A DNA stretch of 32,795 bases from an uncultured beta proteobacterium (lineage in GTDB: Bacteria > Pseudomonadota > Gammaproteobacteria > Burkholderiales > SG8-39). The position numbers and the translations under genes are program-made. Shown here in pieces: positions 16,914-25,085 of the stretch. Under the pieces are notes generated by a model. The model ran no database searches, had not been told where the DNA came from, and was given only the letters and a program-made list of their open reading frames with translations. The first letter of the stretch is position 1; each line of letters opens with the position of its first letter. The stretch spans positions 1-32,795 of the forward strand of contig CAIYPG010000018.1 in assembly GCA_903928055.1 (NCBI GenBank), read 5' to 3'.

Positions 16914-17308
16914 GCTGTGTCTCCTCTAATGTCGACGAACAAGCTTAACTGGCGACTTTGATTATCAATCGATTATGCACCGCTCATTTATTGAACAAAA
17001 ATTAAAAAAATGCATGAATCATTTGACTCGACGCATGAATGTCCTTTGGCTTCATCCTGAGCGGCGCCCGTATTTCATTGATACGGAAAGCAGAGACATC
17101 AATGCAAAATTTTTATTTTTGTTCAATAAATGCACGGCGCATACTATTTGTGGCATCTATACGAGGTAGCGCACAAACTGTGGATGGAGTTCCACAATGG
17201 CCTCGCCCGGGGATAAAGTTATCGGCCACTGCAAAAGTCGAAATTCATCAGACCACTTTAGGTTGCTAGATGCCATTCATCTGATCTCTTTATATTCGGA
17301 AGAAGAAC
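16914..17308. other. Divergent regulatory region between UGSC 3 and Bug D
   Basis: These 395 bases contain no credible gene. They are AT-rich and hold two long inverted copies of one sequence at about 16972-17015 and 17102-17145, plus GCATGAAT repeats at 17012-17019 and 17033-17040. Both flanking genes are transcribed outward, so it is best read as a shared control region. Confidence 0.65.
16972..17145. repeat. About 44-bp inverted repeat flanking an 86-bp centre
   Basis: The reverse complement of about 16972-17015 aligns without gaps to about 17102-17145. GTTCAATAAATG (17121-17132; reverse copy 16985-16996) is identical in both, flanked by a T-rich run on one side and CGGYGCATA on the other. 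Most other positions also match. The arms face each other between divergent promoters, as expected for paired regulator sites that could allow DNA looping (inference). Confidence 0.6.
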
Positions 17309-18286
17309 ATGACCAAACATGCCGGGCGATTTGGAATGGCAATAATGCTTCTAAGCACTTTTGTATTGCACGACGGCCTTCATGCGCAAACCTATCCGAC
17401 AAAACCAGTTCATGTCATCGTTCCGTACGAACCCGGAGCCGGCGCAGACTTTATAACCAGGCTTTTTATTCCCGGACTCACCGAGGAAATGAAGGTACCC
17501 TTCATCGTCGACAATCGCGGGGGGGCAACAGGCTCCATAGGAATAGGAATTGCCGCCCGATCTGCTCCAGACGGCTACACCCTCGTAACCGTATCCGGTA
17601 GTCACACCATTACTCAGGCATTTTCCAAAGTCCCCACCTACGATCTGACGCGGGACTTCGATTCCGTAGCACTGTTGGCATCGACGCCATACATATTGGC
17701 TGTTCACCCGTCCATTGCTGCCAACAATATTAAGGAACTCATTGCGCTGGCGAAAGCCAACCCTGGCAAGCTAACCTTTGGATCTTCTGGCGAAGGCGGC
17801 GGAACGCATCTGGCAGGCGAACTCCTGAAATTCCGAGCCGGAATTGACATGCTTCATGTGCCTTACAAGGGGACCGCTCAGGCCATTTCCGACCTCGTCG
17901 GTGGCCGCCTGTCCATGATCTTTGCCACCCAAGTTATGCCACAGGTCAAGGCCGGCCGTGTGCGCGCAATCGCGATCACCAGTGCAGAACGCAGCGCAAT
18001 GGCACCCGATCTACCGACAGTAATCGAGGCCGGCTTCTCCGGCTTCAATGTCGGCGCATGGTTCGCCCTTTCAACGCCCGCCGGCGTGCCAAAACCCATA
18101 GTTAAGCGTCTCAATGATATCGTCAACAAGACTGCGCAGATCCAGGATATAGGGATAAAACTGATGAATCAAAGTTCCGCAGAACCCCTGCTCGGCAGTC
18201 CCGAACAGGCCGGTGCATATATCAGAGACGACATACAACGCTGGCGGGAAATCATCGAGAAGGCTCATATTACGTTGCAGCAATAG
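17309..18286 (+). CDS. Bug-type TTT substrate-binding protein (D)
   Basis: This 325-residue periplasmic receptor starts at ATG 17309 after GGAAGAAG. The signal peptide reads GRFGMAIMLLSTFVL with probable cleavage at LHA-QT. Motifs are IVPYEPGAGADFITRL, VDNRGGATGSIGIGIAA, SAPDGYTLV, TFGSSGEGGGTHLAGELLK, VPYKGTAQAISDLVGG, VRAIAITSAERSAMAPDLPT and a C-terminal QRWREIIEKAHI segment. It has the classical Bug glycine loop and DGYTL motif and resembles receptor B. It is a single gene, divergent from UGSC selenoprotein 3 and sharing its regulatory region. The next gene downstream is on the other strand. It presumably delivers a carboxylate to a TctAB-type permease encoded elsewhere. Confidence 0.92.
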   Translation: MTKHAGRFGMAIMLLSTFVLHDGLHAQTYPTKPVHVIVPYEPGAGADFITRLFIPGLTEEMKVPFIVDNRGGATGSIGIGIAARSAPDGYTLVTVSGSHTITQAFSKVPTYDLTRDFDSVALLASTPYILAVHPSIAANNIKELIALAKANPGKLTFGSSGEGGGTHLAGELLKFRAGIDMLHVPYKGTAQAISDLVGGRLSMIFATQVMPQVKAGRVRAIAITSAERSAMAPDLPTVIEAGFSGFNVGAWFALSTPAGVPKPIVKRLNDIVNKTAQIQDIGIKLMNQSSAEPLLGSPEQAGAYIRDDIQRWREIIEKAHITLQQ

Positions 18287-18562
18287 TTATTCCGCGATTC
18301 TCGCCCCCAATACACAAAGGAATCCCTGCACACTGATATCCGGCAATCGTTTCTCGTACAACAGATTTAACGTCTCAACGACTACTTCTAGAATTACATT
18401 GCCTGACTACTTTCTTGACATTGCTGAGGAGTCTGCATTTCTTTACCAAAGTAGGACGTCACGTAAGGGCTTTTGCAAGTCAGTCAATGGCAGTTGTCTC
18501 GAGGCAACTTATACTTGCGATACCCATCGTTCACTTGACGACTTTTCTGGGTACGTGGTCCT

Positions 18563-19438
18563 TTAGCCAGAAAAATTTTCCTGGAGAAATGCGCGCACCT
18601 CCGCCGTAACCAGGTCCGGTGCGAGGAAATGGATGCCATTATCCACGCCATCGACATAGACCAATTTGGCGTGCGGGAAAGCGTCGCGCATCTCCTCCAC
18701 AAGCTTCTTGCGCGACTCCGCGCACTTGTTGCCCACCACCTGTAGCACCGGCGCCTGAATGCGGCCCAGCTCGGGAAACAGGTCTATCGTGGAGAAAAGC
18801 TTGAAGGCGGCGATTGCGATGTGCACCGGCGTGCGTGCCATCTCGCGCGCTACCCAGTCTCCTAGCCCGGGCGGCGCATTGCTCAAGTCCATGCGTCCGG
18901 CTAAGGTCATCTTGCACCAGGCTTCCACACCGAACTTCCTCAGCGCCGACTCCTGATCGGCTTCGCCGACCGCATACTTGCCGTGGGTCTCATTGCGCAT
19001 GCGCGCCGTCGTATTGCAAAGCGTGATTGATGCAATACGGTCAGGATGCGTGAGCGCAGCCCACATGCCCACCGCACCGCCGGTGGACTCACCCACCCAG
19101 TGAACCCGCTCCAGGCCCAGAGCGTCCATGAGGCCTAGCGCGTCACCGGCCAGTTGATCGATATTTAGCGGTGAACCCTCGGGCGGCTTGGAGGTGTAGC
19201 CGTAGCCGCGCGCATCCATTCTAAGGATTCGGTATTCACGGCCAAGCAACGGCACCCAAGCACGCCAGAACTCCACGTTGCGGCAGTAGCCTGGATATAG
19301 CAGCAGGGTCTGCGGTGCCTCTTCGCGCCAAGGATCGCGATAGTCGCTCAGGTCGTAGTGGATGGACAGGTCGCCAACCTGCGCCGTGGAGTAGCGGGGC
19401 GCCCCTTGCTGAATAGTCTGCACCGACTGGGAATTCAT
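18563..19438 (-). CDS. Alpha/beta hydrolase family protein
   Basis: The 291-residue protein has the alpha/beta-hydrolase fold: YPGYCRNVEFWRAWVPLL (oxyanion region), RMDARGYGYTSKP, the nucleophile elbow GESTGG with Ser118, and the C-terminal GIHF with His270. The usual acid position after strand beta-7 reads VVGNKCAES, with Asn237 where Asp is typical, so the catalytic acid is either moved or lost. Family members of this type hydrolyse esters, lactones or C-C bonds of ring-cleavage products; the substrate here is unknown. ATG 19438 follows AAGGAGA. It is divergent from Bug gene E, with only 94 bp between the two starts, so it may share control with the Bug E-UGSC 4 pair and act in the same pathway. 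No signal peptide is seen. Confidence 0.85.
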   Translation of the reverse strand: MNSQSVQTIQQGAPRYSTAQVGDLSIHYDLSDYRDPWREEAPQTLLLYPGYCRNVEFWRAWVPLLGREYRILRMDARGYGYTSKPPEGSPLNIDQLAGDALGLMDALGLERVHWVGESTGGAVGMWAALTHPDRIASITLCNTTARMRNETHGKYAVGEADQESALRKFGVEAWCKMTLAGRMDLSNAPPGLGDWVAREMARTPVHIAIAAFKLFSTIDLFPELGRIQAPVLQVVGNKCAESRKKLVEEMRDAFPHAKLVYVDGVDNGIHFLAPDLVTAEVRAFLQENFSG

Positions 19439-19532
19439 TGCGTCTCCTTGTCGCGATCACTTTATGATTAGCGTGCTATTTACACTGCGTGGTTATATCA
19501 TCTTAATAGAAGCAAAAAGCGCCCAAGGAGGA

Positions 19533-20504
19533 ATGATGAAAGCGACGCTCAAGCCGATGAGGCTTCTGGCGGCAGGCATGGCGATTCTCACACAAATTGT
19601 CGTGCACCCCGTTCATGCGCAAGACTACCCAACCAAGCCCATTCGCATCCTAACCACCGAGGCCGGGGGCCAAAGCGACGTGGTCGCGCGGCTGATCGCT
19701 CAAGGCATCACCGGGCCGCTAGGACAGCAAATTCTCATCGACAACCGCGGCGTGCTGGCTGCTGAAGTGGCTGTGAAGTCCCCGAACGACGGCTACACGC
19801 TGCTGCTCAACGGCCCCTTCATCTGGCTCGCGCCGCTAATGCGCAAGACCACTACTTATGAGCCGTTGCGCGATCTGTCGCCAATCATGCTGGCAGTGAC
19901 GGCGGCCAACTACGTGGTAGTGCGAAATACGCTGCCGGTGAAAAATATTCGCGAGTTGATTGCGCTGGCCAAATCCGAGCCGGGCAAGCTTAACTACGCT
20001 ACAGCCGCCTCTGGGGGCAGCCCGCACTTGGCTGGTGAACTCTTCAAGATAATGGCTGGCGTTGACATTACGCGAGTGCCTTACAAGGGTATTCCGCAAG
20101 GCTACAACGATCTGCTGGCCGGACGCATCGATGTGATGTTCCCAACGGCCGGCTCGGCCACACCACACGTGAAGTCAGGCAAGATTAAGGCGCTGGCAAT
20201 CACCAGCGCGCATCCCTCACCGCTATTCCCCGGCGTGCCAACCGTCACCGAGACCGGCTTGCCCGGCTACGAGTCAGGCACCATGACTGGCGTATTCGCA
20301 CCTGGCGGGACTCCGACTGCCATCATCCGTCGTCTTAACCAGGAAATGGTAAATGTAATGAAGCAACCACAGGTGAAGGATAAGTTCAACGCAAGTGGGC
20401 TGGAGGTCGTGGCTAACAGCCCCGAGGAATTTACCGCACTGCTCAAGAGCGACATGGCGCGCATGGGCAAGGTAATCAAGGAAGCGGGCATAGAAAGCGA
20501 TTAG
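19533..20504 (+). CDS. Bug-type TTT substrate-binding protein (E)
   Basis: The start is at one of two adjacent ATGs (19533 or 19536). AAGGAGGA lies immediately in front, and the second ATG has the better spacing. An in-frame upstream ATG at 19464 has no support. The protein (about 323 residues) has a signal peptide (MRLLAAGMAILTQIVV, cleavage at VHA-QD), then ILTTEAGGQSDVVARL, IDNRGVLAAEVAVK (shorter than the usual glycine loop), NDGYTLLLNG, NYATAASGGSPHLAGELFK, VPYKGIPQGYNDLLAG, VPTVTETGLPGYESG and GVFAPGGTPT. The shortened loop and the ESGT...GVFAPGGTP segment are like receptor A. It ends only 74 bp before UGSC selenoprotein 4, so the two are almost certainly co-transcribed. Confidence 0.92.
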   Translation: MMKATLKPMRLLAAGMAILTQIVVHPVHAQDYPTKPIRILTTEAGGQSDVVARLIAQGITGPLGQQILIDNRGVLAAEVAVKSPNDGYTLLLNGPFIWLAPLMRKTTTYEPLRDLSPIMLAVTAANYVVVRNTLPVKNIRELIALAKSEPGKLNYATAASGGSPHLAGELFKIMAGVDITRVPYKGIPQGYNDLLAGRIDVMFPTAGSATPHVKSGKIKALAITSAHPSPLFPGVPTVTETGLPGYESGTMTGVFAPGGTPTAIIRRLNQEMVNVMKQPQVKDKFNASGLEVVANSPEEFTALLKSDMARMGKVIKEAGIESD

Positions 20505-20578
20505 CCAGCACCGCAATGACGGTAACGGCAGGCAATCCCAAACGACACGGCAGCACAGATAATCTGAAGGAGCGCATC

Positions 20579-22210
20579 TTGCCCAATCTTTCCATTCACA
20601 ATCCCACCGCCGCGCCGGGCGCCGGGCAGGCTCCTGAAATGGCGCATGTCGAATCGTCCACTCTCAAAAGCCTTCAGGGCAAGGTAGTAGGCTTCGTTGA
20701 CAATTCCAAGCCTAATTTCAGCCTGCTGGCCGACGACATGGCCATGCTGCTGCAGCGCGAGCATGGCGTGAAGATGGTGGTGCGCCACCAGAAGCGCACC
20801 TCCACCATGGCTGCTGGAGCAGATGTCATACGCGACATGGTCGCGGAATGCGATTTGGTGATCGCCGGCTCGGGCGACTGAGGCTCTTGTACGTCGTGGA
20901 GTGTCCACGACAGTGTTGAGGCGGCGAAGCTGGGCGCGGCGGGGATGCTCATCTGCACCACGGCCTTCATGCCTCTTGCGACCAAGCAAGCCAAGGCGCT
21001 GGGCCGTGCCGACCTGCCCATCGTGGTGATGCCGCATCCCTTTAGCACGCTGAGTCGCGATCAAGTGCGCTCCACTGCGGCCCAATGCGTGGCCAGCATT
21101 ATCGAGCTAATGCAGGGTGAGGGCGCCATTGCGCAACCATCGACTGGCGAAGCAGCCAGCGCTAAGGTTGCTCAAGACACGCGAATTGCGCTGCTGGATG
21201 TTGAGGATGACCTGATCGCGGTCAATCGCGTGTTCCGCGACCAGTTCTGGGGCGACGGACTGCCCATCGTTCCCCCCACAGTTGAACGCGTGCAGCAGAT
21301 GCTGCGCGGTTCCCCCCGACCCGCCCAGGACGTCGTGGCGATACTGCCGCCCGGCTTCGGTGCCGCCACGGTGGAGCTTTTAGCCATTAATGCCGTCATG
21401 GCCGGGTGCGACCCAGGCAGCCTGCCGGTGCTTATTGCTGCAGTCGAAGCCGCCGCTGCGCCCGAATTCAACCTGCAGGCCATACAGGCGACAACCAATT
21501 CTGCGGGAGTTTGGCTCATCGTCAACGGCCCCATCGCAGCAGAATTGGGCATGAACGCCGGCATCAACTGTCTGGGCAACGGCAACTGGGCCAATGCCAC
21601 GCTGGGACGCGCGTTGCGGCTGGTTATGCAGAATGCGGGCGGCGCAGTGCCGGGAGAGATGGACCGTGCCACTCAAGGGCAGCCGGGCAAGTACACTTTT
21701 TGCTGTGCTGAGAATGAGGAGGCTAGCCCTTGGGAACCACTGCACGTGGAGCGCGGCCACACGCGTGAACAGAGCACCGTTACCGTGGTGGGCGCATCCG
21801 GCACCATAAACATGAACACCCATGTCAAGGACGCTGACCTGCTGCGCATCATCGCCGACAGTATGGTCTATCCCAGCAGCAACGACTACTGGTTCGGCGG
21901 CGCGCCTTGGCTCATCCTATCTCCAGAACATGCTGAAGTGCTGGCCAAGGCTGGCCTTAGCAAGCAAGTGGTGAAAGAAGCTTTATGGAAGCAGTCGCGC
22001 ATGCAAGTCACGCGCTTCTCAGCGGTGGACCGGACACGCAGCCAGAACGTGCGCCGCAAGGAATTGGGAGAATACCGGGACGACAGCCTGATTCCAATCT
22101 CGCCAATGCCGGCGGACATCGGCATCATCGTTGCCGGCGGTCCGGGCACGCACTCGGTCTATGTACCGAGCTTCGGCGCAACACGGGCAGTCACACGAGT
22201 CATTGACTGA
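20579..22210 (+). CDS. UGSC family selenoprotein 4 (in-frame UGA = Sec101)
   Basis: I choose TTG 20579 as start because AAGGAG lies six bases before it and the protein then begins PNLSIHNPTAAPG, like copy 2. An ATG at 20516 is in frame but has no ribosome binding site. The 544-codon frame is interrupted only by TGA 20879-20881, read as Sec101 in IAGSGD-U-GSCTSWSVHD, with Cys104. Segments: GKVVGFVDNSKPNF, MLICTTAFMPLATKQAKALG, VMPHPFS, WGDGLPIVPPT, AINAVMAGCDPGSLP, NCLGNGNWANATLGR, GEMDRATQGQPGKYTFCC and GIIVAGGPGTHSVY. It is a full-length paralogue of copies 2 and 3. The N-terminal part around Sec recalls selenoprotein B of glycine and D-proline reductases (Sec-Gly-x-Cys-Thr, then later a P-H/Y-P-x-G segment), so a Sec nucleophile acting on a small carboxylate derivative is possible. 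Bug gene E lies directly upstream. Confidence 0.93.
20893..20911 (+). promoter_or_regulatory. SECIS-like hairpin of UGSC selenoprotein 4
   Basis: GTCGTGG (20893-20899) pairs with CCACGAC (20905-20911) around the loop AGTGT, starting 11 nt after the TGA. Stem and loop match copy 2 exactly, although the surrounding codons differ. Confidence 0.8.
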
Positions 22211-22502
22211 TGGAAAACCGCGTTCTGTTGGAACGCACACCACTGATCAAAACGTCTCTTCCGCGGAGACGTCATGATCGGCCCCTGACATTCAATCGCT
22301 TTCTAGCTGCTTGGGGCTTTTCTCTTGCTGCGTTTGCCTTCGTAAGCCTCATAGTCAGAACCATCTGACGACACGCCGCCCTTGTTCATTCAGCACAATC
22401 GCTACACGCCCTCTATTTTCATTTATTGCGTGCCAGACTACCTTTTTCCCTTTTGAAAGACCTTCCCTCATCCTAATCTGAGTGAAAGTTACAGGACTAA
22501 CT
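22211..22502. other. Downstream region of UGSC 4 with one perfect hairpin and a doubtful short ORF
   Basis: ACGTCTC (22252-22258) and GAGACGT (22266-22272) form a perfect 7-bp hairpin 42 bp after the UGSC 4 stop. It has no T run, so it is only a possible terminator. On the minus strand a 72-codon frame (22355-22573) ends in GRVAIVLNEQGRRVVRWF and overlaps the zinc-ribbon gene. It could be a small protein, but I see no family or ribosome binding site. Confidence 0.35.
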
Positions 22503-22838
22503 TCAGCGCGTTGTGTGAGCGCGAGTTCGAAACAGCCGGAGGTCAATCGGATTCTTCGTTCCGCAATGATCACAGCGACACCGCCCCTTGTTCAAACCAG
22601 CGTTCAGGATTTCCGGGGGCTTGTTGAAACGAACACCAACGATCACCTTCATTTCGGTCGGTAGTTTGGTAATCGCCAATAGTGGTTCGCCACACTTCTT
22701 GCACCTGATCTCGCTGGGAAGTTTGGCAAAGTAGGCTGCATCGACAGATAGTTTGATTTGCATGGCAGGAAGTTTATCCCGAATTACATCACCCCCAATG
22801 GTTGCTGAAGACTTGAGCATGCGATCGACAAGCAGCAA
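22503..22838 (-). CDS. Hypothetical zinc-ribbon protein
   Basis: This small minus-strand frame contains two CxxC pairs: IRCKKCGEPLL and, about 35 residues later, CRCDHCGTKNPIDLRLF. They are spaced as in a zinc ribbon. The first frame position is TTG; in-frame ATGs at 22820 (MLKSSAT) and 22763 (MQIKLSVDAAYFAKLP) are alternatives, and none has a clear ribosome binding site. The shortest version (86 residues) already contains the whole zinc ribbon. I do not recognise a named family. The protein may bind nucleic acid, but that is a guess from the fold type. It is convergent with UGSC selenoprotein 4. Confidence 0.5.
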   Translation of the reverse strand: MLLVDRMLKSSATIGGDVIRDKLPAMQIKLSVDAAYFAKLPSEIRCKKCGEPLLAITKLPTEMKVIVGVRFNKPPEILNAGLNKGRCRCDHCGTKNPIDLRLFRTRAHTTR

Positions 22839-23125
22839 TTATCCGCGGTCAGAAATCAGGATATGATCAACGGAGCGGCTTGTTTTTCTGAACCGTGAAG
22901 AGATTCACTTTGAAACGCACTTTGGACTCTTGACCCTGTATTACATCGTTCCGGAAGGACCTTCAAGTACAACTATTTTGGAATCAATTTCTACTACTCG
23001 GTCAGCCACAACGGGGCTGGCAGGAAGTCAATCTGGACATCGACTAGAGGTTAAGCAATGGAATGCTTTCTACGAAAGTACGATAGGGAATCTATACTGA
23101 CGCGACGTGATAAGAATGGCTTTAA

Positions 23126-23641
23126 ATGAATCTCGCAACCAAATCCCATTCGTCGCCACTCGTTCCAAGCCGCGAATGCGGGAGCTGCTCGGCATGCTGC
23201 GTCAGCCTCCGAATCAACACAGCAATGCTGCGCAAGCCTGCCGACATTGAGTGTGTGAATCTGACGCCGACAAACGGTTGTGGCATCTATGGTTCAAGAC
23301 CTCCTGCGTGTCGTTCCTTCCATTGTGGATGGAGAATGCTTGAAGGACTTGACGACGCTTGGCGACCAGATCGCGCCAAGGTGATGATCCGGCTCGAGGA
23401 GGAAGGACTTGTACTTCTGGCATTGGGCTCTATGAAGGCTGTCCTTGGCAGACCCATCCTGAAATTCATTAAGACGTGTCTCGAAAATGGCGTCACGATC
23501 TTCCTCAGCATTCCTGCGAAGCCGGGAAAATCGGCAACTAAAATCCCGATCAACGAGTTAATGCCATCAGCCAGTAATGCCAGAGGCCTCGAAGCGGTAA
23601 TAAAGCAATTGATAAAGGCAATCGAATTAAAGGGTGCTTAG
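23126..23641 (+). CDS. YkgJ-type cysteine-cluster protein (CxxCxxCC domain)
   Basis: The 171-residue protein has CGSCSACC (Cys18, 21, 24, 25), then Cys43, GCGIYGSRPPACRSFHCGW with Cys52, Cys62 and Cys67. This is the signature of the YkgJ/UPF0153 family, thought to chelate zinc or iron; its molecular role is not settled. The C-terminal half is ordinary alpha/beta sequence with no membrane segment. ATG 23126 is used; there is no strong ribosome binding site, though a TATACT at 23093-23098 could be a -10 box. It is a single gene between hypothetical genes and has no evident link to the UGSC cluster, though an iron/zinc cluster protein close to redox enzymes is worth noting. Confidence 0.8.
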   Translation: MNLATKSHSSPLVPSRECGSCSACCVSLRINTAMLRKPADIECVNLTPTNGCGIYGSRPPACRSFHCGWRMLEGLDDAWRPDRAKVMIRLEEEGLVLLALGSMKAVLGRPILKFIKTCLENGVTIFLSIPAKPGKSATKIPINELMPSASNARGLEAVIKQLIKAIELKGA

Positions 23642-23749
23642 TACATCCAGCTTGGTACGACTGAAGTAGCTCTTTAGACATATTCGCATTCGTTGTTGCA
23701 CAACGTTGACTACCTTTGAAGCACTATTTTCAAATGAAACTGAATGCCT

Positions 23750-24319
23750 CTATGCGTCGCTAATATATAAAGATGGCTGCTGTGGCAACAAAGCATCTGT
23801 TACTGGATTCATCCGCGCATTCCCATCCTGCACCCTACACTCCCAATCAAGCCATGAAAGAAACCGGATTGTTTGGACGAAATAATTCTCCTGCGCCTCC
23901 AACAACTCCAGCGTTAGCCAGCGTTTTGTAAGTCTCTCAAGATTCTTGATCTTAACGTCCAGTTCCGCAGTTTCCGGAAGGCTCACGAAGCCAATGCGCA
24001 GGTTTTTACTGTCTTCGGACCAGATGCAGTGGCCGAATTGATTGTGAATCTTCGCGCAATATCTCATTGCAACAATCGCCGTCTGGAATTCCGTTTCTAG
24101 CTCTCGCGCATGAAATGACCGTCGGCCAAGCGCATTCGCCATTTCGATCCGATCGGCGGCTTCATTGGTCTTGTACATCACTTTTAAAACAGCATCTAGA
24201 TCTCCGATGGCCACAGCAACTAAGTTCATTAAGGTGCACTCAACGTCCGTATAGCCCGCCAAAATACGGCCCACAATCCTCGCTTCTTCCGGATATTGTT
24301 TAAATAGGGAGACTGTCAT
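23750..24319 (-). CDS. Hypothetical protein, helical, 189 residues
   Basis: The frame from ATG 24319 encodes a mostly helical soluble protein. It begins MTVSLFKQYPEEARIVGRIL, followed by AGYTDVECTLMNLVAVAIGD and repeated amphipathic helices. I recall similar anonymous proteins in Rhizobiales and Burkholderiales that begin with YPE-AR-VG-I-AGY-E-E. No function is known to me. There are no signal, membrane or metal motifs. The ribosome binding site is weak. Codon use and composition are less GC-rich than in the secA block to its right. It lies downstream of another hypothetical gene on the same strand (110 bp gap). Confidence 0.65.
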   Translation of the reverse strand: MTVSLFKQYPEEARIVGRILAGYTDVECTLMNLVAVAIGDLDAVLKVMYKTNEAADRIEMANALGRRSFHARELETEFQTAIVAMRYCAKIHNQFGHCIWSEDSKNLRIGFVSLPETAELDVKIKNLERLTKRWLTLELLEAQENYFVQTIRFLSWLDWECRVQDGNARMNPVTDALLPQQPSLYISDA

Positions 24320-24429
24320 GATCGTCTGTCTTTTCGCGCCAATTAATCAACCGACGCAACATCAACGCTGAATCTTTAGCTGCGCGAGTACACCAGATGA
24401 TGCGGGCCAGACAAGCCTTTGAGAGGACA

Positions 24430-24813
24430 CTACGGTGACTTCCGATGAGGCCGCTGGAGCTGATTCCACACACCGCCTTTAGGCCGGGTGTATTCAAGCT
24501 GCTCGAGCAATGCTTTTTTAAGCGCGCGCACGGCTCTGATCGGATCGCCCTTTCTGCCCGCAAAGAACGTGGGGTCGAGCACCGTCTCCAGGTTCTTACG
24601 AATCTGCTGCATTGAGGGCGCGGAGGCGTCGGGAATCTGTGCCGCGATGCCAACCGCCTGCTCATGCACATGCGCGGAAACCGTCTCGATAAGAGACGCG
24701 TTATCCGTTTGCACATCTCCGGCGCCCTTCTCTAAGGCATGTCCTAACTCATTCTCCAGTACCTCGAAGTATTTGATCATCAATTTCTTCTGAGCGTGGG
24801 TGATGGTTTTCAT
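24430..24813 (-). CDS. Hypothetical protein, helical, 127 residues
   Basis: The frame starts at ATG 24813 with CGGAAA about six bases upstream. It encodes a charged, helical protein (KTITHAQKKLMIKYFEVLEN, then ELGHALEKGAGDV, ... RKNLETVLDPTFFAGRKGD). No family recognised and no signal or membrane segment. The C-terminus after GGVWNQLQRPHRKSP looks unstructured, so the 3' end might be frameshifted relative to an ancestral gene. It could form a two-gene unit with the hypothetical gene downstream. Confidence 0.5.
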   Translation of the reverse strand: MKTITHAQKKLMIKYFEVLENELGHALEKGAGDVQTDNASLIETVSAHVHEQAVGIAAQIPDASAPSMQQIRKNLETVLDPTFFAGRKGDPIRAVRALKKALLEQLEYTRPKGGVWNQLQRPHRKSP

Positions 24814-24937
24814 TGATATTTCCGGTAACGCTTTACTTTACCAAGCCATGGATAGCAGCATGCTCTGCGCTAATTTTGCTGCCTGTCGATTGGGTCCCAT
24901 CGCGCAGGGTGCTCCGGGGGGGCGAACGTTCTTAGTC

Positions 24938-24964
24938 GAAAAATGACAAGCCCCCTTGGAGGCT
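24938..24964 (-). terminator. Intrinsic terminator of the dienelactone-hydrolase operon
   Basis: On the minus strand AGCCTC pairs with GGGGCT (one G-U) around a four-base loop, followed by TGTCATTTTTCG. It lies about 120 bp past the stop codon of the small gene at 25086, with no gene between. Confidence 0.55.
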
Positions 24965-25085
24965 GAAACATAGAGCCTGGCTCGAACCGCCGCAGGGCGA
25001 TCGGCACGTCAACGACTCACTGGCAAGTACTTTAGATTCAGCACTTGCGCCCCGCACGCCACTCAAAGTGGCTGCGGCCGACTCC

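Noticed and set aside
20516..22210. UGSC genes as pairs of separate genes or as pseudogenes with nonsense mutations
   Set aside because: All four have TGA (never TAA or TAG) at the same motif position, full-length frames on both sides, a conserved hairpin 11 nt later and no ribosome binding site for the second half.
12508..22210. General reassignment of UGA to an amino acid
   Set aside because: Several genes here (LysR, UGSC 3, UGSC 4, secA) end normally in TGA, and Trp is encoded by TGG inside the hairpin itself.
22252..22272. Perfect hairpin as intrinsic terminator of UGSC 4
   Set aside because: No T run follows on either strand; kept only as a note.
22355..22573. 72-residue minus-strand ORF as a firm gene
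   Set aside because: It overlaps the zinc-ribbon gene in another frame and has no ribosome binding site or known family.
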